Notes: generated by a model not told the origin, from the letters alone. Shown: positions 40,187 through 51,285, counted from the first letter of the stretch. The stretch: 64,000 nucleotides of DNA from Bacteroidales bacterium (GCA_021738565.1 JAIPBT010000008.1:1-64000), one strand, 5' to 3'. A program made the numbers and translations.

Positions 40187-41422
40187 ATGACACAATTGAT
40201 ACTTGGAGTTCTGCTGTTTATTGTATTGGGTGGATTTTTACTTGAACGCTGGCTCGATTATATAAATATGAAACACACTGTACCGGTTCTCCCCGGAGAA
40301 CTCGATGATATTTATGATAAGGATGAATACAGGAAGAGTCAGCTTTACAAAAAGGTAAATACGAAGTTTTCTTTCATAACCAGTACTTTCAGTGTTTTAC
40401 TGCTCTCGTTGGCCCTTACACTGGGTATATTCGGACTGTTGGATCAATATTTATCTTCCAGGGTGGATTCATATTATCTTTTGGTCTTGTTGTTCTTTGG
40501 TGTTCTTGCATTTGTATCGGATATTCTGTCGGTTCCGTTCGAAGTGTACGACACATTTAAAATTGAGGAAAAGTATGGTTTTAACAGGACTACACCTGTT
40601 ACCTATGTTGCGGATAAGCTAAAAGGATGGCTATTAATGATCATATTAGGCGGTGGACTCCTCTTATTGATAACATGGCTGTACCATGTTACGGGTAAGT
40701 ATTTCTGGATCCTGGCATGGGGGGCGTTAACGGTCTTTTCCATATTCATGAATATGTTCTATTCCAACCTTATTGTGCCGCTGTTTAATAAGCAAAGGCC
40801 CCTTGAGGAAGGCGAGCTGCGACAGTCCATTGAGAATTTTGCCCGGCAAACAGGTTACAACCTTGCCAATGTCTATGTAATAGATGGTTCCAAACGATCG
40901 AGCAAGGCAAATGCTTATTTTACAGGGCTGGGACCAAAAAAACGGATCGTGTTGTACGATACACTGATCAATGACCTGCAAGTAGATGAGATCATTGCTG
41001 TGCTTGCTCATGAAATAGGCCATTACAAGAAGAAGCACAGTTTACAGGGCTTGATAGCGGGTATAGTACAGACTGGGATTATGTTGTTCCTGTTTTCCCT
41101 TTTTGTCGCAATTCCTGAATTTTCCAGAGCGCTTGGAGGCAGTGAAGCCTCTTTTCACCTTGGATTGATTGCCTTTTCCATCATTTACTCTCCGGTATCC
41201 ATGATCATTGGGTTGTTAACGAATTACATTTCAAGGAAAAATGAATATGAGGCAGACGCCTATGCTTCAGATCACTACAACGCAGATGCCCTTATCAGCG
41301 GGTTGAAAAAGCTAACAAGGAACAACCTGAGCAATCTGACCCCGCATCCACTATACGTGTTTTTTAACTATTCACATCCAACATTGCTGCAGAGGATCAG
41401 ACATCTGAAGCAAGATCATTGA
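40187..41422 (+). CDS. M48 family metallopeptidase (Ste24/CAAX prenyl protease-like)
   Basis: Zinc motif HEIGHYKKKH; multiple TMs; NEYEADAYAS. Confidence 0.92.
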   Translation: MTQLILGVLLFIVLGGFLLERWLDYINMKHTVPVLPGELDDIYDKDEYRKSQLYKKVNTKFSFITSTFSVLLLSLALTLGIFGLLDQYLSSRVDSYYLLVLLFFGVLAFVSDILSVPFEVYDTFKIEEKYGFNRTTPVTYVADKLKGWLLMIILGGGLLLLITWLYHVTGKYFWILAWGALTVFSIFMNMFYSNLIVPLFNKQRPLEEGELRQSIENFARQTGYNLANVYVIDGSKRSSKANAYFTGLGPKKRIVLYDTLINDLQVDEIIAVLAHEIGHYKKKHSLQGLIAGIVQTGIMLFLFSLFVAIPEFSRALGGSEASFHLGLIAFSIIYSPVSMIIGLLTNYISRKNEYEADAYASDHYNADALISGLKKLTRNNLSNLTPHPLYVFFNYSHPTLLQRIRHLKQDH

Positions 41423-41448
41423 ATCAATAATCTCTGAGTGAACCAATT

Positions 41449-42696
41449 ATGAATGCAGCAATTGTTACCATAGGAGATGAAATTCTGATCGGACAGATTA
41501 CAGATACTAATTCCGGCTGGATTGCCAGAAAGCTAACAGCTATTGGTTTGCATGTAAGTGAGATGGTGAGCATTTCTGATTCTACGGGACACATAACCTC
41601 CACACTTGACAGGCTTTCGGGCAGGGTACAGGTAATTATATTAACAGGAGGACTGGGGCCGACAAAGGACGACCTTACAAAGCAGGTGCTGGCAGATTAT
41701 TTTGGAGCCAGGCTCGTGATGGACCAGGATATATTAATGAGGATAGAAGAATTCTTCAGTAAAAGGGGGCGCAAGATGATAGAATCAAACAGGCTTCAGG
41801 CCATGGTCCCGGACAAATGCACAGCCCTGAGAAATGATCATGGTACGGCACCGGGTATGTGGTTCAGAAATAACAATACACATGTAATTTCTATGCCTGG
41901 AGTTCCTTATGAAATGAAACCAATGGTTGAGAATGAAGTAATACCAGGGTTAAAAAGGGTTTTAAAGATACCGGAGCTTGTTCATAAAACGATCATGACC
42001 CAGGGCGTCCCGGAATCCTACCTGGCGGAAATGATCAGGGATTGGGAAAACAATCTGCCTGAATGCCTTAAACTGGCTTACCTGCCACGTCCGGGTATCG
42101 TTAGGTTAAGGCTGACAGCAACCGGGAAATGTGCGGAGGAAGCTCAAAAGATGATCCAGGATCAAATTGATAAACTATTGGGGATCATCCCCGAACATAT
42201 CTATGGATATGACGACCTGCTTCTTGAAAAATCACTTGGAGATCTGCTGAAGGATAAAAAAGCAACTGTGTCAACAGCAGAAAGCTGTACGGGAGGCAAC
42301 ATTGCCAGACTGATCACTTCAATTCCCGGGAGTTCGTCATACTACAAGGGTTCCATTATTGCCTACAGTAATGAGGTCAAAGCATCCTTCCTGGAAGTTG
42401 GACCAAAACTCCTGGAAGAATTCGGGGCTGTCAGTCAGCAGGTAACAGAAGCAATGGCCATTGGAGCCCTTGGAAAAATGAAGAGTGACTATTCGATCGC
42501 TACATCAGGTATTGCCGGTCCGGATGGCGGAACGGAAGAAAAACCGGTAGGAACCGTATGGATTGCTGTTGCAGGGGGGAACAATACATACAGCCGGGTA
42601 TTCAGATTCGGAGGACACAGGGAGTTGGTCATTGAACAATCAAGTATTATGGCCATGGGAATATTAAGAAAATTCATTCTCGAAATGATCCCTTAA
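41449..42696 (+). CDS. cinA: CinA family protein (competence/damage-inducible; NMN amidase domain)
   Basis: IVTIGDEILIGQITDTNSGWIA, TGGLGPTKDD, STAESCTGGNIA, SGIAGPDGGTEEKPVGTVWIA. Confidence 0.94.
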   Translation: MNAAIVTIGDEILIGQITDTNSGWIARKLTAIGLHVSEMVSISDSTGHITSTLDRLSGRVQVIILTGGLGPTKDDLTKQVLADYFGARLVMDQDILMRIEEFFSKRGRKMIESNRLQAMVPDKCTALRNDHGTAPGMWFRNNNTHVISMPGVPYEMKPMVENEVIPGLKRVLKIPELVHKTIMTQGVPESYLAEMIRDWENNLPECLKLAYLPRPGIVRLRLTATGKCAEEAQKMIQDQIDKLLGIIPEHIYGYDDLLLEKSLGDLLKDKKATVSTAESCTGGNIARLITSIPGSSSYYKGSIIAYSNEVKASFLEVGPKLLEEFGAVSQQVTEAMAIGALGKMKSDYSIATSGIAGPDGGTEEKPVGTVWIAVAGGNNTYSRVFRFGGHRELVIEQSSIMAMGILRKFILEMIP

Positions 42697-42756
42697 ATAT
42701 TATAAGCTTAGTGTGCATTTTATTGTTTAAAACCAGGGTATTTTTTATTCCAAAAG

Positions 42757-42789
42757 TTTGAATAATTGAAATAAAATCACGTACTTTGC
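42757..42789 (+). promoter_or_regulatory. Putative Bacteroidota-type promoter of rpmB operon
   Basis: TTTG-N21-TACTTTGC, imperfect match to TTTG-N19/21-TAnnTTTG. Confidence 0.35.
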
Positions 42790-42823
42790 GCCTCGCTAGC
42801 AAAAACGAAAAGATTCAACAAAA

Positions 42824-43066
42824 ATGTCAAGGATTTGTCAGATAACAGGAAAAAAGGTTGTGAGTGGCAACAATGTCTCACATTCGAAAAAAAGAACAAG
42901 GCGCAAATTCTATCCAAATTTATTTGATAAGAAATTTTATCTCCCTGAAGAAAAGCGATACATTAATTTAAGCGTTTCAGCACAAGGCATCAGGAAAATC
43001 AATAAGAAGGGGTTGAAAGCGTGCCTGGATGAAGCCAGGAAAAAAGGTTACATAACAAAGTATTAA
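42824..43066 (+). CDS. rpmB: 50S ribosomal protein L28
   Basis: MSRICQITGKKVVSGNNVSHSKKRTRRKFYPNL. Confidence 0.96.
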   Translation: MSRICQITGKKVVSGNNVSHSKKRTRRKFYPNLFDKKFYLPEEKRYINLSVSAQGIRKINKKGLKACLDEARKKGYITKY

Positions 43067-43086
43067 CAATATTTTAGTTTACAATA

Positions 43087-43275
43087 ATGGCCAAAAAAGG
43101 TAAAGGCAACAGGGTTCAGGTGATCCTGGAATGTACGGAACACAAGGATAGCGGTATGCCGGGAACTTCTCGTTATATAACTACCAAGAGCAGGAAAAAC
43201 TCACCTGACAGGATGGAGCTTAAAAAGTATAACCCGGTCCTCAAGAAAGTTACAGTACACAGAGAAATTAAGTAG
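43087..43275 (+). CDS. rpmG: 50S ribosomal protein L33
   Basis: [38 protein letters not shown]. Confidence 0.95.
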   Translation: MAKKGKGNRVQVILECTEHKDSGMPGTSRYITTKSRKNSPDRMELKKYNPVLKKVTVHREIK

Positions 43276-43350
43276 TGTCAGAAAGAAAACTCATATTATT
43301 TTGCAGTGCTTGATAAGAAAGCTATTGGCGTTTTCTTGCAAGCACTAAGT
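43270..43350 (+). mobile_element. Short interspersed element family B, copy B3 (core 43274-43346, 73 bp, plus AAGT flanking repeats)
   Basis: AGTGTCAGAAAGAAAACTCATATTAT...TTGGCGTTTTCTTGCAAGCACT; AAGT at 43270-43273 and 43347-43350. Confidence 0.87.
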
Positions 43351-43364
43351 AAAACATTTGAACT

Positions 43365-43517
43365 ATGGCAAAAAAAGTAGTAGCATCATTGCAGAGGGGA
43401 GTAGGAAAAAATTTCACCAAGTGCATAAAAATGGTAAAATCTCCCAAAACAGATTCTTACATATTTGATGAGCAGATCGTTCATAATGATCATATTAAGG
43501 ACTTTTTTGCAGACTGA
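43365..43517 (+). CDS. DUF4295 family small protein (50 aa), absent from the supplied ORF track
   Basis: Translation MAKKVVASLQRGVGKNFTKCIKMVKSPKTDSYIFDEQIVHNDHIKDFFAD; position after rpmB-rpmG and before ftsY fits DUF4295. Confidence 0.85.
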   Translation: MAKKVVASLQRGVGKNFTKCIKMVKSPKTDSYIFDEQIVHNDHIKDFFAD

Positions 43518-43549
43518 AAATATTTGATTTATATTATTTGAACAAAAAG

Positions 43550-43578
43550 AAGCTTTCTTTAACGGGAAAGCTTTTTTT
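43550..43578 (+). terminator. Rho-independent terminator-like hairpin
   Basis: AAGCTTTC-TTTAACGG-GAAAGCTT followed by a T run. Confidence 0.7.
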
Positions 43579-43606
43579 GTAATTTTATTACTGTTAATGT
43601 GCAGGT

Positions 43607-44548
43607 ATGGGATTGTTTTCATCAGATAAGAAAAATAACCTTGACAAAGGACTTGAAAAGACGCGTGAGACTGTTTTCAAGAAACTCTCAAGGGCCGTGG
43701 TTGGTAAATCAAGGGTGGATGATGAGGTGCTTGATAACCTTGAAGAGGCTTTGATAAGTTCTGATGTGGGCGTAGACACCACGCTCAAGGTTATTGAAAG
43801 AATAGAAGCCAGGGTTTCGCGGGATAAGTATTTGAATACAAATGAATTGAATAATATCCTCAGGGAAGAGATCATTGAACTTCTCACTGAAAACAACCAG
43901 TCTGATATTTCCGGTTTAGGATCTGATCTTCCTTCAAAGCCATACGTGATCATGGTTGTTGGTGTAAATGGTGTCGGAAAGACCACAACAATTGGTAAAC
44001 TTGCTTACCATTTCAAGAATTCCGGAAAAAAAGTACTGCTCGGAGCTGCAGACACTTTCAGGGCAGCAGCAGTTGACCAGATAAACATCTGGGCAGAGAG
44101 GGTGGGGGTTGAGATCATCAGTCAGCAGATGGGATCTGACCCAGCTTCCGTAGCTTACGATACGGTTTCTTCGGCATTGTCAAAAGATACTGATGTTGTG
44201 ATCATTGATACTGCCGGACGTCTTCATAACAAGGCAAATTTAATGAACGAGCTTGCAAAGATCAAAAGGGTTATGAAAAAGGTGATCCCTGATGCCCCGC
44301 ATGAAATCTTACTGATCCTGGATGGTTCAACCGGGCAAAATGCATTTGAACAGGCAAGGCAGTTTACCGCTGCGACCGAAGTGAATGCACTTGCGCTTAC
44401 AAAACTCGATGGAACTGCCAAGGGAGGCGTAGTCATCGGGATTTCCGACCAGTTCAGGATCCCTGTCAAATACATAGGAATAGGAGAAAAAATGGAAGAT
44501 CTTCAGGTATTTGACCGAAAAGTATTTGTTGAAACTTTATTCAGCTGA
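43607..44548 (+). CDS. ftsY: Signal recognition particle receptor FtsY
   Basis: SRP GTPase motifs VVGVNGVGKTTTIGKLA, DTFRAAAVDQ, DTAGRLHNKANLMNEL, TKLDGTAKGG. Confidence 0.96.
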   Translation: MGLFSSDKKNNLDKGLEKTRETVFKKLSRAVVGKSRVDDEVLDNLEEALISSDVGVDTTLKVIERIEARVSRDKYLNTNELNNILREEIIELLTENNQSDISGLGSDLPSKPYVIMVVGVNGVGKTTTIGKLAYHFKNSGKKVLLGAADTFRAAAVDQINIWAERVGVEIISQQMGSDPASVAYDTVSSALSKDTDVVIIDTAGRLHNKANLMNELAKIKRVMKKVIPDAPHEILLILDGSTGQNAFEQARQFTAATEVNALALTKLDGTAKGGVVIGISDQFRIPVKYIGIGEKMEDLQVFDRKVFVETLFS

Positions 44549-44550
44549 CT

Positions 44551-45837
44551 ATGGTTATTCAGCTCATTACGCTGGGGTGCTCCAAAAACCTGGTTGATTC
44601 GGAATACCTTCTTAAACAACTGGAGTCGAACGGACACCGGGTCTGCCACGATACTCCCGGTATTGAATCTGATGTTGCAATATTAAATACTTGTGGGTTT
44701 ATACTGGACGCCAGGCAGGAATCGATCGATGCCATTCTTCATTTCGTTGACCTGAAACGCCGTGGGAAAATCGGCAGATTAATTGTAATGGGCTGTCTTA
44801 GTGAGCGGTATAAAGATGAACTGCGTAAAGAACTGCCTGAAGTTGATGGTTTTTACGGTGTATGGGACCAGCGGGATATTATTTCTGACCTGAATTCGGC
44901 GTATGATCCTGGACTGGGAAATCATCGATGGGTCACCACACCGGTGCACTATGCATTTCTGAAAATATCCGAAGGATGCAACAGGAAGTGTTCTTTTTGT
45001 GCCATTCCCGGCATCAGGGGCATGCAACGTTCTAAACCTCTGCCAGACCTTACAGAAGAGGCGGAAAATCTGGCTTCGGGAGGTGCAAAGGAGCTGATAT
45101 TGATTGCCCAGGACCTCACAAATTATGGTATCGACCTTGACGGGAAGAATCAATTGCATTCATTATTAAAAAGTATATCCGGCATTGACGGAATAGAATG
45201 GATCCGTTTGCATTATGCCTATCCAACCGGGTTCCCGAAGGAGGTTATTGAATTCATGGCTGCAAACGAAAAAGTATGCAATTACCTTGACATTCCCATA
45301 CAGCACATTAATAACAGGATCTTAAGATCCATGCAGCGTGGCCATGGTCGGGAAGCAATAGAAAAGTTATTGAATGATTTCCGCACCCTGATCCCGGATG
45401 TTGCCTTAAGGACGACAATAATGGCAGGATACCCGGGTGAAACTGACAAGGAGTTTGAGGAACTCGTTGAATTTGTCAGGTATTTTGAGTTCGACAGGCT
45501 GGGGGTTTTTCCTTATTCTGCTGAAGAAGGAACACCGGCATCGGCTCTGAAAGACGATGTCCCGGAAAAAATAAAAGCAGAAAGGGTGGATATGCTTATG
45601 GAACTTCAGCAGGATATTTCCCTTAAAAAGAACCTTTCAAAAACAGGCAGTCGATTTAAAGTCATAATTGACCGGGAAGAGGGTGGTCATTACACTGGAA
45701 GGACTGAATATGACAGTCCTGAGGTGGACAACGAAGTTATCATCGGCAAAGAGAAAGAGCTGCGTCCGGGAGAATTCTACAGCATAGAGATAACCGGTGC
45801 TTCAGAATTTGACCTGTTGGGCAAGCCTGTCGATTAA
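44551..45837 (+). CDS. rimO: Ribosomal protein S12 methylthiotransferase RimO
   Basis: LGCSKNLVDSE, radical SAM CNRKCSFCAIPGIRG, C-terminal TRAM-like region. Confidence 0.95.
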   Translation: MVIQLITLGCSKNLVDSEYLLKQLESNGHRVCHDTPGIESDVAILNTCGFILDARQESIDAILHFVDLKRRGKIGRLIVMGCLSERYKDELRKELPEVDGFYGVWDQRDIISDLNSAYDPGLGNHRWVTTPVHYAFLKISEGCNRKCSFCAIPGIRGMQRSKPLPDLTEEAENLASGGAKELILIAQDLTNYGIDLDGKNQLHSLLKSISGIDGIEWIRLHYAYPTGFPKEVIEFMAANEKVCNYLDIPIQHINNRILRSMQRGHGREAIEKLLNDFRTLIPDVALRTTIMAGYPGETDKEFEELVEFVRYFEFDRLGVFPYSAEEGTPASALKDDVPEKIKAERVDMLMELQQDISLKKNLSKTGSRFKVIIDREEGGHYTGRTEYDSPEVDNEVIIGKEKELRPGEFYSIEITGASEFDLLGKPVD

Positions 45838-45852
45838 ACGCTTATCCGAAAA

Positions 45853-48522
45853 TTACTTCGCATCTTTTTTCTCTTTCCCTGTATCCTTTTGACTTTTAGA
45901 TTCCGGAAGTACATTATTACCTTTGGGAAGCGTACTGTTTCTTTCAATTCCTGTTTTCTTTTGACTTTTAGATTCCGGAAGTTCTTTTTTACCCTCCGGA
46001 AGCGTACTGTTCTTTTCAATATTTACCACTATCTTTTCATCCTCTTTATTAAAGTCAACGATCAGTTTGTCACCTTCTGATATGGATGATTTAATAATGG
46101 CTTCAGCCATCGGGTCTTCAAGATATTTCTGGATTGCACGCTTCAAAGGCCTTGCTCCGAATTGAATATCATAGCCCTTATCGAGTACATAGTCTTTTGC
46201 ATCATCAGACAGACTTATATGATAACCAAGGCTATTTATTCGATTATACAGGCCCTGCAATTCGATATCAATGATCTTATGGATGTCATCCCTTGTAAGG
46301 GAATTAAATAACACCACATCGTCGAGACGGTTCAGGAATTCAGGTGCAAAGGCCCTTTTCAGGGCTTTTTGAATAACACTTTTTGTGTGTTCATTAAAAG
46401 AATCCTGTTTTGCCTTTGTAGCAAATCCCACGCCCTGTCCAAAATCTTTTATTTCCCTGCTGCCGATATTGGAGGTCATGATTACAATGGTGTTGCGAAA
46501 ATCAACACGGCGTCCCAATCCATCTGTAAGATGTCCTTCATCAAGAACCTGAAGGAGAATATTGAAAACATCCGGATGTGCTTTTTCAATTTCATCGAGT
46601 AGAACAACAGCGTAGGGCTTTCTTCTTACTTTTTCAGTGAGCTGGCCTCCTTCTTCATATCCGACATATCCCGGAGGGGCCCCCATAAGCCGTGAGACGG
46701 AAAACTTTTCCATGTACTCGCTCATATCTAACCGGATCAGGTTTTCAATCGTTTCAAAAAGGTATTGAGCGAGGATCTTTGCAAGTTGCGTTTTTCCTAC
46801 ACCGGTCGGACCCAGAAATATGAAAGTTCCTATAGGTTTGTTAGGATCCTTAAGTCCTGCACGATTTCGCTGTATGGATTTGACAACTTTCTCTATGGCT
46901 TCATCCTGACCAATGACACCTCCCCTTAATTCATCACCCATGTTCATGAGTCGCGTTCCTTCGGCCTGTGCAATGCGCTGAACAGGAACACCTGTCATCA
47001 TCGCCACAACCTCGGCAACTTTTTCTTCATCCACAATTTCCCTGTTGAGGGCAAGTTCCTTTTCCCATTTGCGTTTTTCGGTATCCAGCAATTCCAGCAA
47101 ATCTTTTTCACGGTCCCGGAAACTTGCAGCCTTTTCAAAATTCTGGTTTTTAACTGCCTGTATTTTTTCCTGTTTGGTGGCTTCCATCTTTTCTTCCAGC
47201 TGGACTATCCTTTCCGGGACTACAATATTGGAAATGTGCACACGTGACCCCGCCTCATCAAGAGCATCAATGGCCTTGTCGGGCAAATGCCGGTCGCTTA
47301 TGTAGCGCTGTGTCAGTTTTACACAAGCCTGGATGGCATCTTCGGTATAAATAACATTGTGGTGCTCCTCGTACCTTTCTTTGATGTTGTTGAGTATATC
47401 AACGGTTTCCTCCGCCGTAGTGGGTTCAATCATCACCTTCTGGAAACGGCGCTCAAGGGCCCCGTCCTTTTCAATGTATTGCCTGTACTCGTCAAGTGTG
47501 GTAGCCCCGATGCATTGTATTTCCCCCCTTGCAAGCGCAGGCTTTAACATGTTGGCTGCATCAAGCGAACCGGTTGCACCGCCTGCTCCTACAATGGTAT
47601 GGATCTCATCGATGAAGAGTATGATATTGGTATTTTTATTCAACTCATTGAGTATGGCCTTCATGCGTTCTTCAAACTGACCGCGGTACTTCGTCCCCGC
47701 AACGATAGAGGCAAGGTCAAGCGTAACGACACGTTTGTCGAACAGGACCCGGGATACTTTTCGTTGTGTGATGCGCAATGCAAGACCTTCAGCTATGGCA
47801 GATTTACCCACCCCGGGTTCACCGATCAAAATTGGATTGTTTTTCTTCCTCCTGGACAAGATCTGGGCAAGTCTTTCGATCTCCGTGTTCCTGCCAACAA
47901 TCGGGTCGAGCCTGTCCTCTTCTGCAGCTTTTGTAAGGTCAATTCCAAAATTATCCAATACAGGAGTATCTGAAGATGATTTCTGTTGTCCTCCCTGGCT
48001 TCCACGACCACCTCCTGATGGACCGCCACTGAAAGGTCCCTTTGGTTCTTCATCTTCATCTCCCGGGAAATCAGCCTTGCTATCAGGCGATACACGCTCC
48101 AGTTCCTGTTTTACCACACTGTAGTCGATCCCGTTTTCCAGCAAATACCTGGAAGCATAATTGTCTTCGTCTTTGAGTATTGCAAGCAGGAGATGACTGG
48201 TTTGAATGATTTTCTCTTTCATGGCCCTTGCTTCAAGATGAACCAGTTTCAGTATGCGCTCTGCACTTTTTAAAAGCGGTATGCTGTCCGGATCGGCTAC
48301 GGGTGCAGGCACTTTATTCTTGATCGCCTTTTCAATTGCCATCCTGAGGTCATACAATTCACCTCCAAGCATTACCAGTGTCTCAATGGCTTTTCCTTCT
48401 CCATCCCGAAGTATCCCCAGGAATAAGTGTTCTACCTGTATGTGGGAATTACCAAGCCTGATCGCTTCTTCCTTGCTATAACCCAGTACATCCTTTACGC
48501 GTTGTGAAAACCTTGCATCCAT
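45853..48522 (-). CDS. clpC: ATP-dependent Clp protease ATP-binding subunit ClpC
   Basis: Clp N-domain, two AAA+ modules ([25 protein letters not shown]), UVR-like linker; extended C-terminal tail. Confidence 0.93.
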   Translation of the reverse strand: MDARFSQRVKDVLGYSKEEAIRLGNSHIQVEHLFLGILRDGEGKAIETLVMLGGELYDLRMAIEKAIKNKVPAPVADPDSIPLLKSAERILKLVHLEARAMKEKIIQTSHLLLAILKDEDNYASRYLLENGIDYSVVKQELERVSPDSKADFPGDEDEEPKGPFSGGPSGGGRGSQGGQQKSSSDTPVLDNFGIDLTKAAEEDRLDPIVGRNTEIERLAQILSRRKKNNPILIGEPGVGKSAIAEGLALRITQRKVSRVLFDKRVVTLDLASIVAGTKYRGQFEERMKAILNELNKNTNIILFIDEIHTIVGAGGATGSLDAANMLKPALARGEIQCIGATTLDEYRQYIEKDGALERRFQKVMIEPTTAEETVDILNNIKERYEEHHNVIYTEDAIQACVKLTQRYISDRHLPDKAIDALDEAGSRVHISNIVVPERIVQLEEKMEATKQEKIQAVKNQNFEKAASFRDREKDLLELLDTEKRKWEKELALNREIVDEEKVAEVVAMMTGVPVQRIAQAEGTRLMNMGDELRGGVIGQDEAIEKVVKSIQRNRAGLKDPNKPIGTFIFLGPTGVGKTQLAKILAQYLFETIENLIRLDMSEYMEKFSVSRLMGAPPGYVGYEEGGQLTEKVRRKPYAVVLLDEIEKAHPDVFNILLQVLDEGHLTDGLGRRVDFRNTIVIMTSNIGSREIKDFGQGVGFATKAKQDSFNEHTKSVIQKALKRAFAPEFLNRLDDVVLFNSLTRDDIHKIIDIELQGLYNRINSLGYHISLSDDAKDYVLDKGYDIQFGARPLKRAIQKYLEDPMAEAIIKSSISEGDKLIVDFNKEDEKIVVNIEKNSTLPEGKKELPESKSQKKTGIERNSTLPKGNNVLPESKSQKDTGKEKKDAK
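45874..46017 (-). repeat. Tandem 72-bp in-frame duplication in the clpC 3' end
   Basis: [24 protein letters not shown] / [24 protein letters not shown], 24 aa each. Confidence 0.9.
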
Positions 48523-48729
48523 ATATCTAATGGTAAATTGAGATTCAAATATAACTTTACAAAGTTAAAAATATAGTGGTAAAACTACCAACAATTATAA
48601 ACAGTTCAATGTTGATAATTACGTAGTAAAAATGAGGAAAATAGCCCGGAATTCGTTATTTTCGTGAGTTCTGTTATACAGGGCTTTTTTTTATAGATAA
48701 AATACTGATAATTAATTAGTTATAAATAC

Positions 48730-51285
48730 ATGGCAGACGGAGAAAGGATTCTTAGGATCAATATTGAGGAAGAAATGAAATCGGCCTACATCGATTACTC
48801 GATGTCGGTTATCGTTTCAAGGGCATTGCCTGATGTCAGGGATGGTTTGAAGCCGGTTCACCGGAGGGTATTATTTGGAATGCGGGAACTGGGAGTATTG
48901 TCCAACCGTTCTTATAAAAAATCAGCAAGAATTGTCGGTGAGGTACTTGGTAAATACCATCCGCATGGTGACAGTTCCGTATACGACACGATGGTAAGAA
49001 TGGCACAGACTTGGTCATTGAGGTATCCATTGGTAGACGGGCAGGGAAATTTTGGTTCAGTTGACGGTGACAGTCCGGCAGCCATGCGTTACACCGAGGC
49101 CAGGTTGCATAAGATTGCTGAGGAGACCATGCTCGATCTCGACAAGGATACGGTGAATTTCCAGCTTAATTTTGATGACACCATCGAGGAACCAACAGTG
49201 CTGCCCACGAGAATTCCCCTGTTACTGGTTAATGGCACTTCCGGGATCGCTGTGGGAATGGCTACCAATATGCCACCACACAATTTATCAGATACGATCG
49301 ATGCCATAGTGGCTTACATCGATAACATGGAAATTGAAGTACCCGAACTGATTGATATTATCAGGGCCCCCGATTTTCCCACAGGGGGAATTATTTACGG
49401 ATACCAGGGTGTCAAAGACGCGTATGAAACCGGAAGGGGAAGGATCGTCATGCGCGCAAAAAGTGAAATTGAAATTACCGATTCAGGGCGTGAAAAGATC
49501 GTGATCACCGAAATACCCTATTTGGTGAACAAAGCTGAGATGATCAAAAAGACGGCAGACCTGATCAATGAAAAGAAGATTGAGGGCATTTCCTATATCA
49601 ATGATGAGTCTGACAGAAATGGAATGCGCATTGTCATCATACTTAAAAAAGAAGCAAGCGCCAACGTTGTTCTTAACAACCTGCTTAAATATACCGCATT
49701 GCAAACCTCGTTCAATGTCAACAGCATTGCCCTGGTTAATGGAAGGCCCCGTACACTCAACTTAAAGCAGATCATTGGTCATTTTGTGAATCACCGACAT
49801 GAGGTCGTCATCAGACGAACCAGGTTTGAACTTGACCAGGCTGAAAAAAGAGCGCATATCCTCGAGGGTTTGATCAAAGCCCTTGACCACATAGATGAAG
49901 TAATAGCACTGATCAGGGCATCCAGGACACCGGAAGATGCCAAAAACGGCCTGATTGAAAAATTTGACTTTACAGAGATACAGGCCAAAGCCATTCTCGA
50001 TATGCGCCTCCAGCGCCTTGTTGGTCTGGAAAGGGATAAACTCAAGGAGGAATATGCAGAACTGATGGAGCAGATCGCCTATTACAAAAAGGTTCTTGAG
50101 GATGAAGTATTAAGAATGCAGATCATTAAGGATGAATTGTTGGATATAAGAGAGCGGTATGGAGATGAAAGAAAAACCGAAATTGTTCCTGATGAAGGAG
50201 AATTCAATCCGGAAGACTTCTACGCCGATGAAGAGATGGTGATCACCATCTCAAAGCTGGGCTACATCAAGCGGACCCCCCTGTACGAATTCAGAACACA
50301 GAACAGGGGAGGAGTGGGCGCAAAAGGAAGCACCACACGGGATGAGGATGTGATCGTGAGTATGTTTTCAGCAACCATGCACAATACGATATTGTTTTTT
50401 ACAGAACAGGGCCGGTGCTTCTGGCTCAAGGTTTATGAAATTCCTGAAGGAACAAAAAGTTCAAAGGGGAGAGCCATTCAGAACCTGATCAATATTGGTT
50501 CAGGGGATTCTGTAAAGACCTACCTGAGGGTCGGGGATCTTAAAGATGAAGCATATATCAACAATAATTATATTGTTCTCGCAACCAAAAAGGGCATTAT
50601 CAAAAAAACCAGACTGGAAGCCTATTCAAGACCCAGGGTGAATGGCATCAATGCCATCAATGTCAGAGAAGGTGATACACTGATTGAGGCCAGGCTAACC
50701 GATGGTGAGATGGAAATGATGCTGGCTGGAAGATCCGGCAAGGCCATCCGTTTTCATGAAAATCATGTGAGGGCCATCGGCCGGACAGGTGCAGGTGTAA
50801 AAGCCATTACACTGGCAAATGAAAATGACGAAGTGGTAGGAATGATCGTCGCAAGGAGAGGTGAAGACGATATCCTGGTAATTTCAGAAAATGGATTCGG
50901 GAAACGATCTGCTATTGATGATTACAGGATCACAAATCGCGGAGGCAAAGGCGTAAAGACAATCAATATTACGGAAAAGACCGGCCAACTGATTGCTATT
51001 AAATCAGTTACGGATAATGACGATCTGATGATCATTACAACATCAGGCATTGCCATCAGGCTGTCGGTCAGTACAGTAAGGGTAATGGGGCGAAATACCC
51101 AGGGAGTCCGGCTTATCAATCTCAGGGAAACCGATGGTATTGCAGCCGCAACAAAAGTCCCTTCCGATAACGGGGATGAAGGCGAACATAGCAGCCCTGA
51201 AGTTGTCAGCGGAAACAAGCGGCCGGAAAATGATGCTGAGCCCGATGTTGATAAAGGTAATGATGAACCTGAAGCTCAGGAATAA
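48730..51285 (+). CDS. gyrA: DNA gyrase subunit A
   Basis: [50 protein letters not shown]-terminal beta-pinwheel repeats. Confidence 0.96.
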   Translation: MADGERILRINIEEEMKSAYIDYSMSVIVSRALPDVRDGLKPVHRRVLFGMRELGVLSNRSYKKSARIVGEVLGKYHPHGDSSVYDTMVRMAQTWSLRYPLVDGQGNFGSVDGDSPAAMRYTEARLHKIAEETMLDLDKDTVNFQLNFDDTIEEPTVLPTRIPLLLVNGTSGIAVGMATNMPPHNLSDTIDAIVAYIDNMEIEVPELIDIIRAPDFPTGGIIYGYQGVKDAYETGRGRIVMRAKSEIEITDSGREKIVITEIPYLVNKAEMIKKTADLINEKKIEGISYINDESDRNGMRIVIILKKEASANVVLNNLLKYTALQTSFNVNSIALVNGRPRTLNLKQIIGHFVNHRHEVVIRRTRFELDQAEKRAHILEGLIKALDHIDEVIALIRASRTPEDAKNGLIEKFDFTEIQAKAILDMRLQRLVGLERDKLKEEYAELMEQIAYYKKVLEDEVLRMQIIKDELLDIRERYGDERKTEIVPDEGEFNPEDFYADEEMVITISKLGYIKRTPLYEFRTQNRGGVGAKGSTTRDEDVIVSMFSATMHNTILFFTEQGRCFWLKVYEIPEGTKSSKGRAIQNLINIGSGDSVKTYLRVGDLKDEAYINNNYIVLATKKGIIKKTRLEAYSRPRVNGINAINVREGDTLIEARLTDGEMEMMLAGRSGKAIRFHENHVRAIGRTGAGVKAITLANENDEVVGMIVARRGEDDILVISENGFGKRSAIDDYRITNRGGKGVKTINITEKTGQLIAIKSVTDNDDLMIITTSGIAIRLSVSTVRVMGRNTQGVRLINLRETDGIAAATKVPSDNGDEGEHSSPEVVSGNKRPENDAEPDVDKGNDEPEAQE

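Noticed and set aside
47045-48124. Several 86-129 aa plus-strand ORFs within clpC
   Set aside because: Antisense to a highly conserved gene; typical spurious open frames.
48949-49020. GyrA QRDR inspected for fluoroquinolone resistance substitutions
   Set aside because: [17 protein letters not shown] retains Ser and Asp at the classical positions; nothing unusual.
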